Shown one piece after another: positions 1-9,900 of a stretch of DNA of 32,072 nt. Under the pieces are notes generated by a model that saw only the letters and a list, made by a program, of their open reading frames with translations, was not told the origin of the DNA and did no database searches. The DNA lies in contig JAJEQR010000042.1 in NCBI GenBank assembly GCA_020687485.1, positions 1-32,072 on the forward strand. The letters run 5' to 3'. Both the position numbers and the translations under genes were made by a program. Source of the DNA: Hominifimenecus microfluidus. Its GTDB lineage: Bacteria; Bacillota; Clostridia; Lachnospirales; Lachnospiraceae. Every line of letters starts with the position of its first letter. Position 1 is the stretch's first letter.

Positions 1-80
1 TTGACTGTTTATAGGATTGACTCTATTATTACATAGATTTCTGCATGGAGGAAGGTACGTTCTATTTACCGTTTACGCTC

Positions 81-115
81 TTCAATATGCGTCAAAGTTT
101 GTGTCAGACTTTTTT
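81..115 (-). promoter_or_regulatory. GACACA-repeat element, copy 1
   Basis: Read leftward, this contains CTGACACAAACTTTGACG followed by CATATTGAA. The two GACACA-like halves start 12 bp apart. It lies just past the terminator of the 1688-residue LRR gene, so it should serve a leftward gene beyond the window edge. TTGACG could act as a -35 box, but no good -10 is visible 17 or 18 bp on. Three near-identical copies exist in the window. An activator site overlapping a -35 is the likeliest reading. Confidence 0.6.
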
Positions 116-133
116 GCCTTTTATACAAAAGAA

Positions 134-163
134 AGAGGGACTATCCGAAGATAATCCCCCTCT
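134..163 (-). terminator. Rho-independent terminator of the 1688-residue LRR gene
   Basis: The leftward transcript forms an AGAGGG...TATC / GATA...CCCTCT stem closed by a cUUCGg tetraloop, with one G-U wobble and a 2-nt G bulge, followed by UUUCUUUU. It begins about 35 bases after the LRR stop codon. The hairpin at 6944-6970 has the same wobble and bulge arrangement. Confidence 0.85.
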
Positions 164-197
164 GGAACTATTTTTCATTTAGTTGTCACTAAATCGC

Positions 198-1455
198 TTA
201 TTCTTCTGTGCGTTCTTCCCATTCAAGAACACCGCCGTAATTGCGTAATCCTGTGATCGTCCAGGTCGCATTTCCAGCCGGATAATACGCATCTGCGCTT
301 ACACCATTAAACGCATAATCGCCAATAGTCGGATAATCTCCGGTAAAGATTATCGTATTAAGTGCAGAGCATCTGGAGAATGTATAATTTCCCATGCTCT
401 TCACATTCGCCGGAATCACGATCTGTGTCAGCTTGCTGCAGCCATAGAATGCGCTGTCTCCCATCTCTTCCAGAGTGGAAGGAAGGGATACCACCGAAAC
501 GCCGGTACAGCTCTTAAACGCATAGGCTCCGATCTCAGTTACACCTTCCGGAATCGTCAGCTCGCTCAGGCCGGTGCAGCCATAGAATGCTGCCTCGCCA
601 ATACTTTGAAGACTCTCTGGGAAGCTTACATTCTTCAGTCCGATACACTTGCGGAACGCATAACTGCTGATACTGGTCAGTGTCTCCGGCAGTGTCAGCT
701 CTGCAATTGCTTCACAACCATAGAACGCACTATCATCAATTTTCGCCAGATTTGCAGGCATATCTACTGATTCAAGTACAACACAATTCTTAAACGCATA
801 AGCTCCAATTGTTGTCACAGAATCCGGAATCGTAAGGCTTTCCAGTGCTGTTGCGTAGAAGGATGCCTCACGAACCTGCAGCAGGCTCTTCGGAAGTACA
901 ACAGACTTCAGATTCGTGCAGTTCTTAAAGCAATAAACTCCGATAATCGAAACATTATTCGGAATCACAAGGCTCTCCAGTGCAGAACAGCCATAGAATG
1001 CCGCTTCATCCAGCTTGATCAGCGTGGACGGCAGGGAAACACTCGTTAAGTTCGTGCAGTTCTTAAAGGTATATCCCCATACCGTATAAACACCTTCCGG
1101 AATTTCAATTGCAGGCAGGGCTGTACAGCCATAAAATGCGCTCTGCCCAAGCTTCTTCAGCGATGCCGACAGTCTTACCTGATTCAGGGCCGTACAATTC
1201 TTGAAGGCATATTCGCCAACCGTCTTCACACTGTCCGCGATCTCAACCTTCGTAAGCTTCGTCATGCCATAGAAAGCATAATCGCCAATCAGGGTTACTC
1301 CATCTTCAACTACTACTTCCTGAATCTGGTCGATATAACTGTACCAGGGCATCTCCGAGCGATAGGTATAATTTGTCATTTCCCCACTGCCGGAGATCGT
1401 CAGTACACCGGAGCCATTCAGATTCCAGTTCACGGTATCTCCACAGATACCATCT
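198..1455 (-). repeat. BspA-type LRR_5 C-terminal cassette, copy A
   Basis: This roughly 400-residue block runs from GDTVNWNLNGSGVLTISGSG to the C-terminus. It matches the blocks in the two other large LRR proteins repeat by repeat. Shared landmarks are the PWYSY opening, a W.YTFKNC unit, a shortened FYATAL unit and a closing TW...YGG.L.W. Bases 987-1033 match 8026-8072 with two differences. Confidence 0.85.
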
Positions 1456-4400
1456 ATACTCTGTTCCCATACCGCATACAGCGTAGTATCTTCGCTTAGC
1501 GTAAAGCTGTCACCCGGCTGGTATGCAGCTTCCACAGCATCCGCCGACAGTGCCCAGCCAAGGAAGCGATAGCCTTCCTGAACCGGAATCTCATTGCTAA
1601 GAGTAATCGATGATCCTGCTTCTGCGCTGATCTGCTCCGGTTCCTGTGTTCCTCCATTCGCGTTATACACAAGCGTAACCTCTTTCACAGCGGCAAATTC
1701 ACACTTCAGCGCAAACGTAGCCGTCTTATCACGTCCGCAATCATACGTATACGTTACTGTATCTGCATCGTCATCCACCGTAAGAATACTACCGTTTACT
1801 GTACCGCCCTTCCAGTTGCTTGCCTTGTTCACATCAAAGTTACCCGGAAGCAGGGAGAGATTAAAGCTTCGGCTTGTTTTAGAAACATTGATAGTGTAGC
1901 TGTTGCCATACACACTCAAATAATCCTCCAGCAGAGCTTCATTATTACTGATATCTAAAGATGTCAGCTGATTATTGCCGCAGGAAAAAGATGTCAGTGC
2001 CGGGTTCTTGCTAATGTCTATCATCGTCAATTGATTGTTCTCACACTTTAATTCTGTCAGATTAATGCTATCGGAAAAGTCAATTGACTTCAATTGATTA
2101 TTATTGCAATGCAGCCAACTCAATTCCGTATTACCCGCAAGTGTTAGTGATTCCAATTCGTTATAGTCGCAATAAACTATGTACAGTGCAGGATTATTGC
2201 TAAGATCCAAAGACGTCAGCTTACCATTGCCACAATACAGCCGCGCTAAAGCAACATTACTACTAAGATCTAATGTCTTTAACAAATTATCACCGCAACT
2301 TAACTCCTCCAGAGCAGTATTTTGACTAAGGTCAAGTGTTGTTAACTCATTATTAGCGCATGACAGATAAGTTAATAACGTATTACTTTTAATATTCAAC
2401 GATGTTAATTTATTACCGCCACACTCTAAAGATGTCAGCAATGTATTATTCTTAACATCCAATGATGTTAACTGATTCGCACCACAGCTCAATTCTTCCA
2501 GCGTTGTATTACTGCTAACGTCAAGAACACTTAATTGATTTCCATAGCACTCCAGTCTTTCCAATAAAATATTCTCATCAACTTCAAGCGAAGTTAACTG
2601 ATTTCTGTTACACACTACACTTGTTAACGCCGTGTTATTCTGCAGTTCAAGTGAAGTTAACTGGTTGTAACTGCAATCCAGATATGTCAGTGCAGTATTC
2701 TTGCTAATATCAAGCGAAGTCAGGTTATTATTACTGCACTTCAAGGTTTTCAGCGAGGTAAAATACTCAACCCCTTCCAGACTGGAAATTCCACTTCTGT
2801 TACAATTCAAATATGTCGTTTTCGTAATCTCATCTTCACTCAGTTTTCCATCTCCATCTACATCATAACCTCTGGAAATAATATCTCTAAAATTATCATC
2901 AGGGAAATGCTCCTCATCGATGGGAATCCGCTTGTCCTCGATCTTGTCAATTATGGTGTTTTTACTGCGCTGGTAACCACAAACGGTACATTCTTCATGC
3001 TTCCGTCCGCTTTCTGTCATAGTGGCTTCCTGATCAATGATCCATTCAAAGTTGTGTTCCGCTCTATTAATAACTGCGCTGCACTCACTGCAGGTATTCC
3101 AGTGATAATTACTGTCATATGACCAATTATTAGCTTCTATTGTGTGGCTATGTGATCCGGAAATATATTTAATATTCAGACCAAAACGGCATGGTTCTCC
3201 ATATCCACAGTCATATTTATAGCGAACCATGTCACTACCTTCATCTATCGTCAAAATATTGCCGTTAATCACACCGTATTCGAGGTCACTTACTTTAGTC
3301 ACATCAAAATTGCCAGGCAAGGTTGATAAATCAAAAGTTCTGTCACTGTCAGAAACTACTATATTATATCTGAAAACACCATTATCCCATCCCACGTCTT
3401 TTAATAGCGTATTATTACTTAAATCCAGGTAAGCCAACCCATTCCAACCATACGAAAGGAACTTCAATGCTGTATTTCTGCTGACATCCAGCACACGCAG
3501 TCCACAGTCAAAGCAATCAAGTGATTCCAGCATAATATTTTTACTGAGATCCATGCTTCCAATCGGGCAAACAGAACAATTGAGATCCGTCAATAACAAA
3601 TTGTTGCTCGTATCCAGCGACTCAATCCAATAATTACAGTAGCAATTCAACGATACCAGATTATAGTTATTGCTTATATCCAGTTCTTCCAAACTATTTT
3701 TTGAGCAATCCAGTTTTCTGAGTTCTTTAAAATATTCGATTCCTTTCAGACTGGAAATTTCTTTCTCACTGCACACTATACTTACAACGGAAGAAATCTC
3801 ACTTTGACTAAGAACTTCGTCTTCATTTTTGTCAAACGCAGCAACAACCTCTCTAAAATTCCCATCTGGGAAGTTTGCCTCATTGATTTGAATGCCTTCT
3901 TCTGCAGAAACTTTAGCGATCACAGTTTCTACATTACGTTTATATCCGCATACAGAGCACTCCTCATGAGCAAGTCCTTCTTCTGTTTCGCTGGCTTCTT
4001 TGTCAATTTTCCAGTCAAAGCTATGTGTTTTACTCTGAAAATGCTCTCCACAATTCAGGCAAGTCTGCCAGTGATAATCCGTATCACTATCCCATTCACC
4101 ATTAAATTCGTGAGAAATATATAATTCACAATTGATCGAGAATCCCTGACCACAATCATATGTATACTCAATGTAGCCATCTGCCTGTGTGAGTGTCAGG
4201 ATATTTCCTTCAACTGTACCGCCCTTCCAGTTGCTTGTGCAACTTACATCAAAATTCCCAGGCAAAGTACTGAGATCAAACGTTTTATTCTCCTGAGAGA
4301 CGGAAATCTCATACGAAAACAGCATACTTGCTCTAAATTCTTCCAGGCACGTATTATTGCTCAAGTCAAGAGATGTTAAAGTATTTAAACTGCAATCCAA

Positions 4401-5264
4401 ACTTCTTAATTCTGTATTATTGCTTACATCAAGAACTGTCAAACGATCCATATTGCAATTTAAGTTTTTCAGTGCAATATTTCTACTAACATCTAACGAA
4501 ATTAAACTGCTGCAACTATAACATTCCAGTGATTCCAGCATAGTGTTCTGACTAAGATCCAGTTTTTTAACAGGGCACGCACCACAGTCAAGACTCACTA
4601 ATGCTGGATTGTTGCTGATATCTAATGAACGAAGGTTATAATTCCAACGAACATTGAGTTCGACTAGTTTTGCATTTTCACTTATATCTATTTCTGTTAA
4701 ATCGTTTCCTGAGCAATCCAAAGTACGGAGTTCTGTAAAATATTCAACTCCAACTAAACTGGAAATTCTACTATCATTACACTTTATTTCAACTACAGAT
4801 GAAATTTCCTCTTTGTCAAGAACACCATCATTGTTCTGATCATAGGTAATAACAATATCTCTGAAGTTTTCATCCGGGAAATTCTCCTCATTAATGGCAA
4901 CCTCAGCAGAAGTCGCCTCTGAAGAAGCCACCGCAGTTTCCTCTCCCACAGGCGTTTCTGCATTTTCAGCCTCAGCTTCCGCTGAGGGCAGTTCGCCTGC
5001 GCTCTTTTCTTCTGAAGCGGACAAATCTTCCGTCGCTTCATCCGCTACAGATGTCAGGTTTTCTGTTCCCTCATCTTCTGTGAACATCGATGTTTCTGCT
5101 GCTTCGCTCTCTTCAGGGGCAGCATCTTCGGATGCCTCTGCATTCACATTTTGAATCTCGACAACATTATTTAAGTTGCTGTTGTCTTCTGCGAATGCTG
5201 TTGTCGGCATCAGACTTAGCATCATACTGAATGACAGTACGATACTCAAAGCTCTCTTTTTCAT
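198..5264 (-). CDS. Secreted EF-hand / leucine-rich-repeat surface protein, BspA-like
   Basis: This is a 1688-residue secreted protein, probably an adhesin or surface-structure protein. It has a signal peptide (residues 1-25, ending AFA) and an Ala/Glu-rich stretch (to about 120). Three modules follow, each opening with FPD.NFR and an EF-hand-like loop (about 138, 474 and 798; for example DQNNDGVLDKEE). Each continues with 21-22-residue Cys-containing LRRs of the form LxCxxNxLTxLDxSxN, numbering about 6, 5 and 13. Modules 1 and 2 end in a Cys/His segment with paired CxxCG motifs (about 390-445 and 715-770) that could bind zinc. An InlB/Listeria-Bacteroides-type repeat (about 1195-1265, GYRFLGWA) precedes a BspA-type LRR_5 cassette (about 1270-1688). 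No LPXTG or hydrophobic tail is present. AAGGAGG lies 8 bases before the ATG. It is monocistronic between an upstream GACACA element and a terminator. The exact ligand is unknown. Confidence 0.9.
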   Translation of the reverse strand: MKKRALSIVLSFSMMLSLMPTTAFAEDNSNLNNVVEIQNVNAEASEDAAPEESEAAETSMFTEDEGTENLTSVADEATEDLSASEEKSAGELPSAEAEAENAETPVGEETAVASSEATSAEVAINEENFPDENFRDIVITYDQNNDGVLDKEEISSVVEIKCNDSRISSLVGVEYFTELRTLDCSGNDLTEIDISENAKLVELNVRWNYNLRSLDISNNPALVSLDCGACPVKKLDLSQNTMLESLECYSCSSLISLDVSRNIALKNLNCNMDRLTVLDVSNNTELRSLDCSLNTLTSLDLSNNTCLEEFRASMLFSYEISVSQENKTFDLSTLPGNFDVSCTSNWKGGTVEGNILTLTQADGYIEYTYDCGQGFSINCELYISHEFNGEWDSDTDYHWQTCLNCGEHFQSKTHSFDWKIDKEASETEEGLAHEECSVCGYKRNVETVIAKVSAEEGIQINEANFPDGNFREVVAAFDKNEDEVLSQSEISSVVSIVCSEKEISSLKGIEYFKELRKLDCSKNSLEELDISNNYNLVSLNCYCNYWIESLDTSNNLLLTDLNCSVCPIGSMDLSKNIMLESLDCFDCGLRVLDVSRNTALKFLSYGWNGLAYLDLSNNTLLKDVGWDNGVFRYNIVVSDSDRTFDLSTLPGNFDVTKVSDLEYGVINGNILTIDEGSDMVRYKYDCGYGEPCRFGLNIKYISGSHSHTIEANNWSYDSNYHWNTCSECSAVINRAEHNFEWIIDQEATMTESGRKHEECTVCGYQRSKNTIIDKIEDKRIPIDEEHFPDDNFRDIISRGYDVDGDGKLSEDEITKTTYLNCNRSGISSLEGVEYFTSLKTLKCSNNNLTSLDISKNTALTYLDCSYNQLTSLELQNNTALTSVVCNRNQLTSLEVDENILLERLECYGNQLSVLDVSSNTTLEELSCGANQLTSLDVKNNTLLTSLECGGNKLTSLNIKSNTLLTYLSCANNELTTLDLSQNTALEELSCGDNLLKTLDLSSNVALARLYCGNGKLTSLDLSNNPALYIVYCDYNELESLTLAGNTELSWLHCNNNQLKSIDFSDSINLTELKCENNQLTMIDISKNPALTSFSCGNNQLTSLDISNNEALLEDYLSVYGNSYTINVSKTSRSFNLSLLPGNFDVNKASNWKGGTVNGSILTVDDDADTVTYTYDCGRDKTATFALKCEFAAVKEVTLVYNANGGTQEPEQISAEAGSSITLSNEIPVQEGYRFLGWALSADAVEAAYQPGDSFTLSEDTTLYAVWEQSIDGICGDTVNWNLNGSGVLTISGSGEMTNYTYRSEMPWYSYIDQIQEVVVEDGVTLIGDYAFYGMTKLTKVEIADSVKTVGEYAFKNCTALNQVRLSASLKKLGQSAFYGCTALPAIEIPEGVYTVWGYTFKNCTNLTSVSLPSTLIKLDEAAFYGCSALESLVIPNNVSIIGVYCFKNCTNLKSVVLPKSLLQVREASFYATALESLTIPDSVTTIGAYAFKNCVVLESVDMPANLAKIDDSAFYGCEAIAELTLPETLTSISSYAFRKCIGLKNVSFPESLQSIGEAAFYGCTGLSELTIPEGVTEIGAYAFKSCTGVSVVSLPSTLEEMGDSAFYGCSKLTQIVIPANVKSMGNYTFSRCSALNTIIFTGDYPTIGDYAFNGVSADAYYPAGNATWTITGLRNYGGVLEWEERTEE
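1935..2753 (-). repeat. 13 tandem 63-bp LRR units
   Basis: Thirteen consecutive units of exactly 21 codons encode variants of LTSLDCSNNQLTSLDISNNTA. There are no length changes inside the run, unlike the two earlier LRR blocks of the same gene, which contain some 22-codon units. Such exact DNA periodicity allows unit gain or loss by recombination. Confidence 0.85.
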
Positions 5265-5312
5265 AAGCTTTTTCCTCCTTTTCTTTCTAGTAGACTATCT
5301 TTAAGCCAATAA

Positions 5313-5347
5313 TTCAATATGTGTCAAACTTTGTGTCGAGATTTTTG
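5313..5347 (-). promoter_or_regulatory. GACACA-repeat element and promoter of the 1688-residue LRR gene, copy 2
   Basis: Read leftward, CTCGACACAAAGTTTGACAC is followed by ATATTGAA. TTGACA at 5327-5322 is a perfect -35 box. The -10 candidate 17 bp on (TTAAAG) is weak, as expected for an activated promoter. The element ends 48 bp before the start codon, so the leader would be only about 30 nt. Confidence 0.65.
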
Positions 5348-5451
5348 GGCAAAAACCTGATAAAATGCAGAAATTGTAGTGTTCGTGTCGTATAGTGTCT
5401 TCTTTTTAAAAATAATCATGTTAATTAGTGTTAAAGTTTCGAGAAATTTTA

Positions 5452-5480
5452 TTGATTTTTACACGAATATCTAATATACT
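5452..5480 (+). promoter_or_regulatory. Promoter of the DUF4143 ATPase gene
   Basis: TTGATT at 5452-5457 and TATACT at 5475-5480 are separated by 17 bp. GGAGGAG follows at 5499-5505, ahead of the ATG at 5512. Confidence 0.8.
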
Positions 5481-5511
5481 ATGTTCAGTACCTTTATGGA
5501 GGAGACTGCTT

Positions 5512-6807
5512 ATGTATAGAAAGATTATGGGCTTCCTGGAAGCTTGGAAAGAAAGTGAACACCGCAAGCCCCTTATTTTACAGGGCGCAAGACAGGTCGG
5601 AAAGACCTATTCCATTCTGGAATTCGGGCGCACCCACTATGAAAATGTGGCGTACTTCAACTTTGAAACCAATCCAAAGCTGAATGCAACCTTTGAGGAA
5701 AACATCAGCCCCGATTATCTGATACCGATTTTGTCCCATATCGCAAGTCAAACCATCTTAAAAGAAAAGACGCTGATTGTATTCGATGAGGTGCAGCTCT
5801 GCGAAAGAGCATTGACTTCGCTCAAATACTTTTGCGAGGACGCTCCAGATTACCACATCATTGTCGCAGGCAGCTTGCTTGGTGTTGCAGTCAACCGGAC
5901 AAAATTCTCTTTCCCTGTAGGAAAGGTCGATATGAAAACGCTTTATCCTATGGACATGGAGGAATTTATGCTGGCTCTCGGTCAGGATGATTTGGTAGAG
6001 CAGATTAAAAAGTGCTTCCAAACCGATACGCCGCTGCCGTCTGCTTTGCACGACGCCGCAATGCAGCTTTACCGTCAGTATCTTGTGGTCGGCGGTATGC
6101 CAGAGTGCGTGATGCAATTTGCTGAAACAAAGGATTATATCCTTGTCCGCCATACGCAGGATACAATCCTTGCAAGCTATCTCAATGATATGAGCAAGTA
6201 TAACAACTTGAATGAAATCAAGAAAACCCGACTTGCCTATGATAACATTACCGTTCAGCTTTCCAAGAAGAATACCCGTTTCCAATATAAGCTGATTAAA
6301 AAAGGCGGACGGGCTTCCGAATTTGAAAATGCAATCGAATGGCTTTGCCTGTCTGGTATCGTGTCACAGGTCTACAAGGTCGAGCAAATCAAAAAGCCGC
6401 TCGAAAATTACCGTGATATTGATAAGTTCAAGATTTATGTGTCCGACTTAGGGCTGCTTTGCGCCAAAAAGGATTTGGCTGCCAATGATATTCTCTATAT
6501 GGTCGAAGAAATCAACGACTTCAAGGGCGGTATGGCGGAGAACTATGTCAATGTGCAGCTTACCATTAACGGTTACCGCACCTACTATTGGGAGTCCGAG
6601 CGTGGAGCTGAAATTGATTTTATCATTCAGCGTGACAGCCAGCTCATTCCCATTGAGGTCAAATCTGCCGACAATACCAGAGCCAAGAGCTTAAAGGTCT
6701 ATATGGATACCTACAAGCCCGCTTATGCTATCAAGCTCTCTGCCAAGAACTTCGGCTTTGAGGACAATAAAAAAATTGTTCCCCTCTATGCCGCATTTTG
6801 CATCTGA
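5512..6807 (+). CDS. DUF4143-family AAA ATPase with PD-(D/E)XK-like C-terminus
   Basis: This 431-residue cytosolic ATPase belongs to the common AAA/DUF4143 family, whose physiological role is not established. It has a Walker A GARQVGKT (residues 25-32), a Walker B LIVFDEVQ (D92, E93) and an AGSLLGV sensor segment. The C-terminal part carries the DUF4143 pattern, ending in E.DFII...LIPIEVKS, which resembles a restriction-endonuclease-fold core. I chose the ATG at 5512 because GGAGGAG precedes it and the promoter lies just upstream. An in-frame start at 5428 would lie upstream of that promoter. It is the only plus-strand gene in the first 25 kb, it carries its own promoter and terminator, and it lies between two GACACA elements. 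This suggests later insertion. Family members are often patchily distributed. Confidence 0.9.
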   Translation: MYRKIMGFLEAWKESEHRKPLILQGARQVGKTYSILEFGRTHYENVAYFNFETNPKLNATFEENISPDYLIPILSHIASQTILKEKTLIVFDEVQLCERALTSLKYFCEDAPDYHIIVAGSLLGVAVNRTKFSFPVGKVDMKTLYPMDMEEFMLALGQDDLVEQIKKCFQTDTPLPSALHDAAMQLYRQYLVVGGMPECVMQFAETKDYILVRHTQDTILASYLNDMSKYNNLNEIKKTRLAYDNITVQLSKKNTRFQYKLIKKGGRASEFENAIEWLCLSGIVSQVYKVEQIKKPLENYRDIDKFKIYVSDLGLLCAKKDLAANDILYMVEEINDFKGGMAENYVNVQLTINGYRTYYWESERGAEIDFIIQRDSQLIPIEVKSADNTRAKSLKVYMDTYKPAYAIKLSAKNFGFEDNKKIVPLYAAFCI

Positions 6808-6823
6808 AATCAATATTGGGGCG

Positions 6824-6857
6824 ATAACGCTCACAGAAAATGTGGGCGTTATTTTTT
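6824..6857 (+). terminator. Rho-independent terminator of the DUF4143 ATPase gene
   Basis: The ATAACGCTCACA / TGTGGGCGTTAT stem has a GAAAA loop and is followed by a run of T. It lies 17 bases after the stop codon. Confidence 0.9.
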
Positions 6858-6889
6858 GCTTCTAAATTGCACTGCTTATAGGTAAATGA

Positions 6890-6924
6890 TTCAATACGCA
6901 TCAAACTTTGTGTCAGGATTTTTT
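6890..6924 (-). promoter_or_regulatory. GACACA-repeat element, copy 3
   Basis: Read leftward, CCTGACACAAAGTTTGATGC is followed by GTATTGAA. TTGATG could be a -35 box, with TATAAG 18 bp on as a reasonable -10. It points leftward, now into the 3' end and terminator of the inserted DUF4143 gene. Before that insertion it probably drove the 1688-residue LRR gene or a lost gene. Confidence 0.6.
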
Positions 6925-6943
6925 CATGATTTCTAACACAATG

Positions 6944-6970
6944 AAGGGATCACCCGAAAATGACCCCCTT
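6944..6970 (-). terminator. Terminator of the exopolysaccharide/LRR operon
   Basis: In the leftward transcript the arms AAGGGGGUCA and UGAUCCCUU pair around an UUUUCGGG loop. The same G-U wobble and 2-nt G bulge occur in the terminator at 134-163. The U tract is poor, so termination may be partial. Confidence 0.6.
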
Positions 6971-6984
6971 TTGATACCATTGTT

Positions 6985-9900
6985 TTAGTTTTCTGCCTGC
7001 GCACTTTCTGCAGTATCAGCTTCCGTCTCAGCATTTTCTTCAACGCTTTCACTGGAAGTTTCATCTGCCGCAGAGGTCTCGCTCATATCGCTCGCTGCTT
7101 CTTCCGCAGACGCCTCTGTCTCTGCGGGAACACTTTCTGTCGCTGCAGTTTCTACTGCAGATACCTGAGCGCTCTCCTCGTCAGGTGTCAGAACTGCTGC
7201 CGACTCCTCCGGCAGCATCTCTCCCTGGAGTACACTTATATTTCCGGTGTTTTCCGCCCAGGTAAGCTGACCGCCATAGCTCTGCTGCTTATCCGCAGTC
7301 CAGGTTGTATCACCTGACGGATAATATACATTTGCATTTATTCCATTGAATGCAGCAGATCCGATTGCCGGAGCATTTCCTGCAAATACTACCGTACCCA
7401 GTGCAGAGCATCTGGAGAATACGTATGCACCAAGCGAGGTTACATTTGCCGGAATCTCAATCTGACTGATCCGGGTGCAGCCGTAGAAGGCACTTTCTCC
7501 CAGGCTCTCCAGAGTAGACGGAAGCGTTACCGTATAGACGTTTGTGCAGCCCTTAAAAGCATAGCCCTTAATCTGTGTTACCCCTTCCGGAATTGCCAGT
7601 TCGCTCAGACCGGTGCAGCCATAGAAGGAACTCTCACCAATTGCCTGGAGACTATCCGGGAAGCTTACCATCTGAAGGCCGGTGCACTTACGAAAAGTAT
7701 AATCGCAAATCGTCGTCAGTCCATTCGGAAGATTCAATACGGTAAGTGTATTGCAGTTATAAAATGCGCTGTCATCAATCTTCTGCAGACTAGTCGGCAT
7801 TGTTACCGACTTCATCTGCTCGCAGTTCTTAAATGCGTACTTGCCAATCACTGTAACGCCATCTGGGATCGTCAGGTTCTGCAGAACCGTTCCATAAAAT
7901 GCTGCTTCACGGATCTGTGTCAGAGCGTTCGGAAGAGTTACCGACGCAAGGCTACTGCAGTTCTTAAAGCAGTAAATACCGATAATCGAAAGACTATCCG
8001 GGAATACAGCTTCCTTCAGAGATGAGCAGCCATAGAATGCCGCTTCATCCAGCTTGATCAGCGTAGACGGCAAAGATACACTCTGCAGACTTGTGCAGTT
8101 CTTGAAGGTATAGGCCCATATCGTATAAACACCTTCCGGAATTGCGATCGAAGTCAGCGCTGTGCATCCGTAAAATGCACTCTCTCCCAGCTTCGTAAGA
8201 GAAGAGGGCAGCTTCACCTGATCCAGCGCCGTACAATTCTTGAATGCATATCCTCCGATCGTCTTTACGCTGTCGGCAATCGCGATCGTTGTAAGCTTCG
8301 GCATGCCATAGAACGCATAATCACCGATAGATGTTACACCGTCCGCGATTTCCACCCGCTGAATCTGATTGATATAGCTGTACCAGGGCATCTCAGACTT
8401 ATATGTATAATTCTTCATAGCCCCGCTGCCGGAAATCGAAAGCGTACCATTGCTGCCAAGACTCCAGGTTACATTATTTCCACAGCTTCCCTGCTGAATC
8501 GCAGATTTCTCCACATGAACTGCTCCGTTATCAACCGTGAACTTCACATTGTTCATGTTCACATCGTAAATCTCCTCGGAATCATAAGTAACCGTAATGG
8601 CATATGTTCCTTCGGAAGCATTATCTGCAACCTCAAAGGTCAGATATGCCAGATCACCTGTTGCGGTATAATCCGTTTTGCTTAATCCGTTCTCCCATAA
8701 TAATACATAGGGATTCGCGCTCAGGTTATTGCCGAATACGGAATCACCGAGGATTCCTCCGTCTTCCGCTTTTACCAGAGTAAGTGCATTCGCGTCATAT
8801 GCAACTTTCAGTCTCGCTGCGATAATGCCAGGATTCGTACTCATCTTTATGGCAAGGCGAATCTTTTCACCAGGTGCTGCATTTTGGCTCTCGACACTGA
8901 TCTTTCCTGCCGATTTCGTCGTTACTGTAACTTTGCACTCTGCCGCAAGGCCGTTGCCGGAAGCAGCAGTAATTACCGCGGTACCATCACCAACAGCCTT
9001 AACGGTACCGGCGTTTACCGTTGCTACGGATGTATTGCTGGAAGCCCAGGTAATGCTCTGATCGGTTGCATCCTCCGGGAAAACGGTTGCTGTCAGCTTC
9101 TGCGTCTGACCAATAGCAGTGAAAGTTAATGCACTCTGATCCAGACCAATATCTTCTACAGCAACCGGAATCACAACAGAATCTAACTTTGCGGAACTGC
9201 TGTTGCCATACTTATCATACGCATAAATATGGGTTATGTAAGTACCTGCTTCATAGTTGTGCGCTGACGTATACACCTGATACGTATAGGTATCTCCGTT
9301 CTTTGTTCCGCTTGCTGCTGTGTTGCTTACCCAGTCGGGGAAGATATCATCCTGTCCATTATTTTCGGTCCAGGTCGGGAACTGTACGCGATCCACGCCG
9401 GTATTATCCGTTACCTTACACGTTACCGTATAACCATTAGAAGTAATATTGCTGACCTTGCAATCCGTTATTACCGGCGCTACGGTATCTGAGCCAATAG
9501 TTACACTCTTTTCTGCCAGCAGAGTATCACTATTTCCACCGCCTACGTTAACCGCATATACCCGAATGGTCTGGTTTCCGGCAAAACTTCTGTCCACATT
9601 GAAGGTTGCCGCATATCCGTGATAATTGCCGCAGCCATATGCCTTATGAACATCTGTGCGCTCCAGATCCGCTTTCGTTGTGCCGATCTTCGTGCTGCCA
9701 ATATACACATTAATTGTCAGTGCAGTGCTTGTGTCATCATCATCAAATGCCCAGCCGCTCACCGATACGGAATAAATATCTCCGCTTGCAGAATCCACCA
9801 CTCCTGTAGGATTGTGGCCATCATCCGCCTCAATCCATCCCAGCTTGTAGTAATTCTGTCCGGTAACCGGATACATGACCTGCATCTTTCCGTTCTCACT

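Noticed and set aside
1-29. Promoter-like TTGACT-17-TATTAT facing right at the window edge, with GGAGGAAGG at 47-55.
   Set aside because: No start codon follows at a usable distance and no rightward reading frame begins there. It is probably chance in AT-rich DNA.
5421-5450. AGTGTTAAAGTTTCGAGAAA resembles a shortened GACACA element, and GTGTC occurs several times in 5375-5400.
   Set aside because: It lacks the second half-site and matches too poorly to call a fifth copy. It may be a decayed one.
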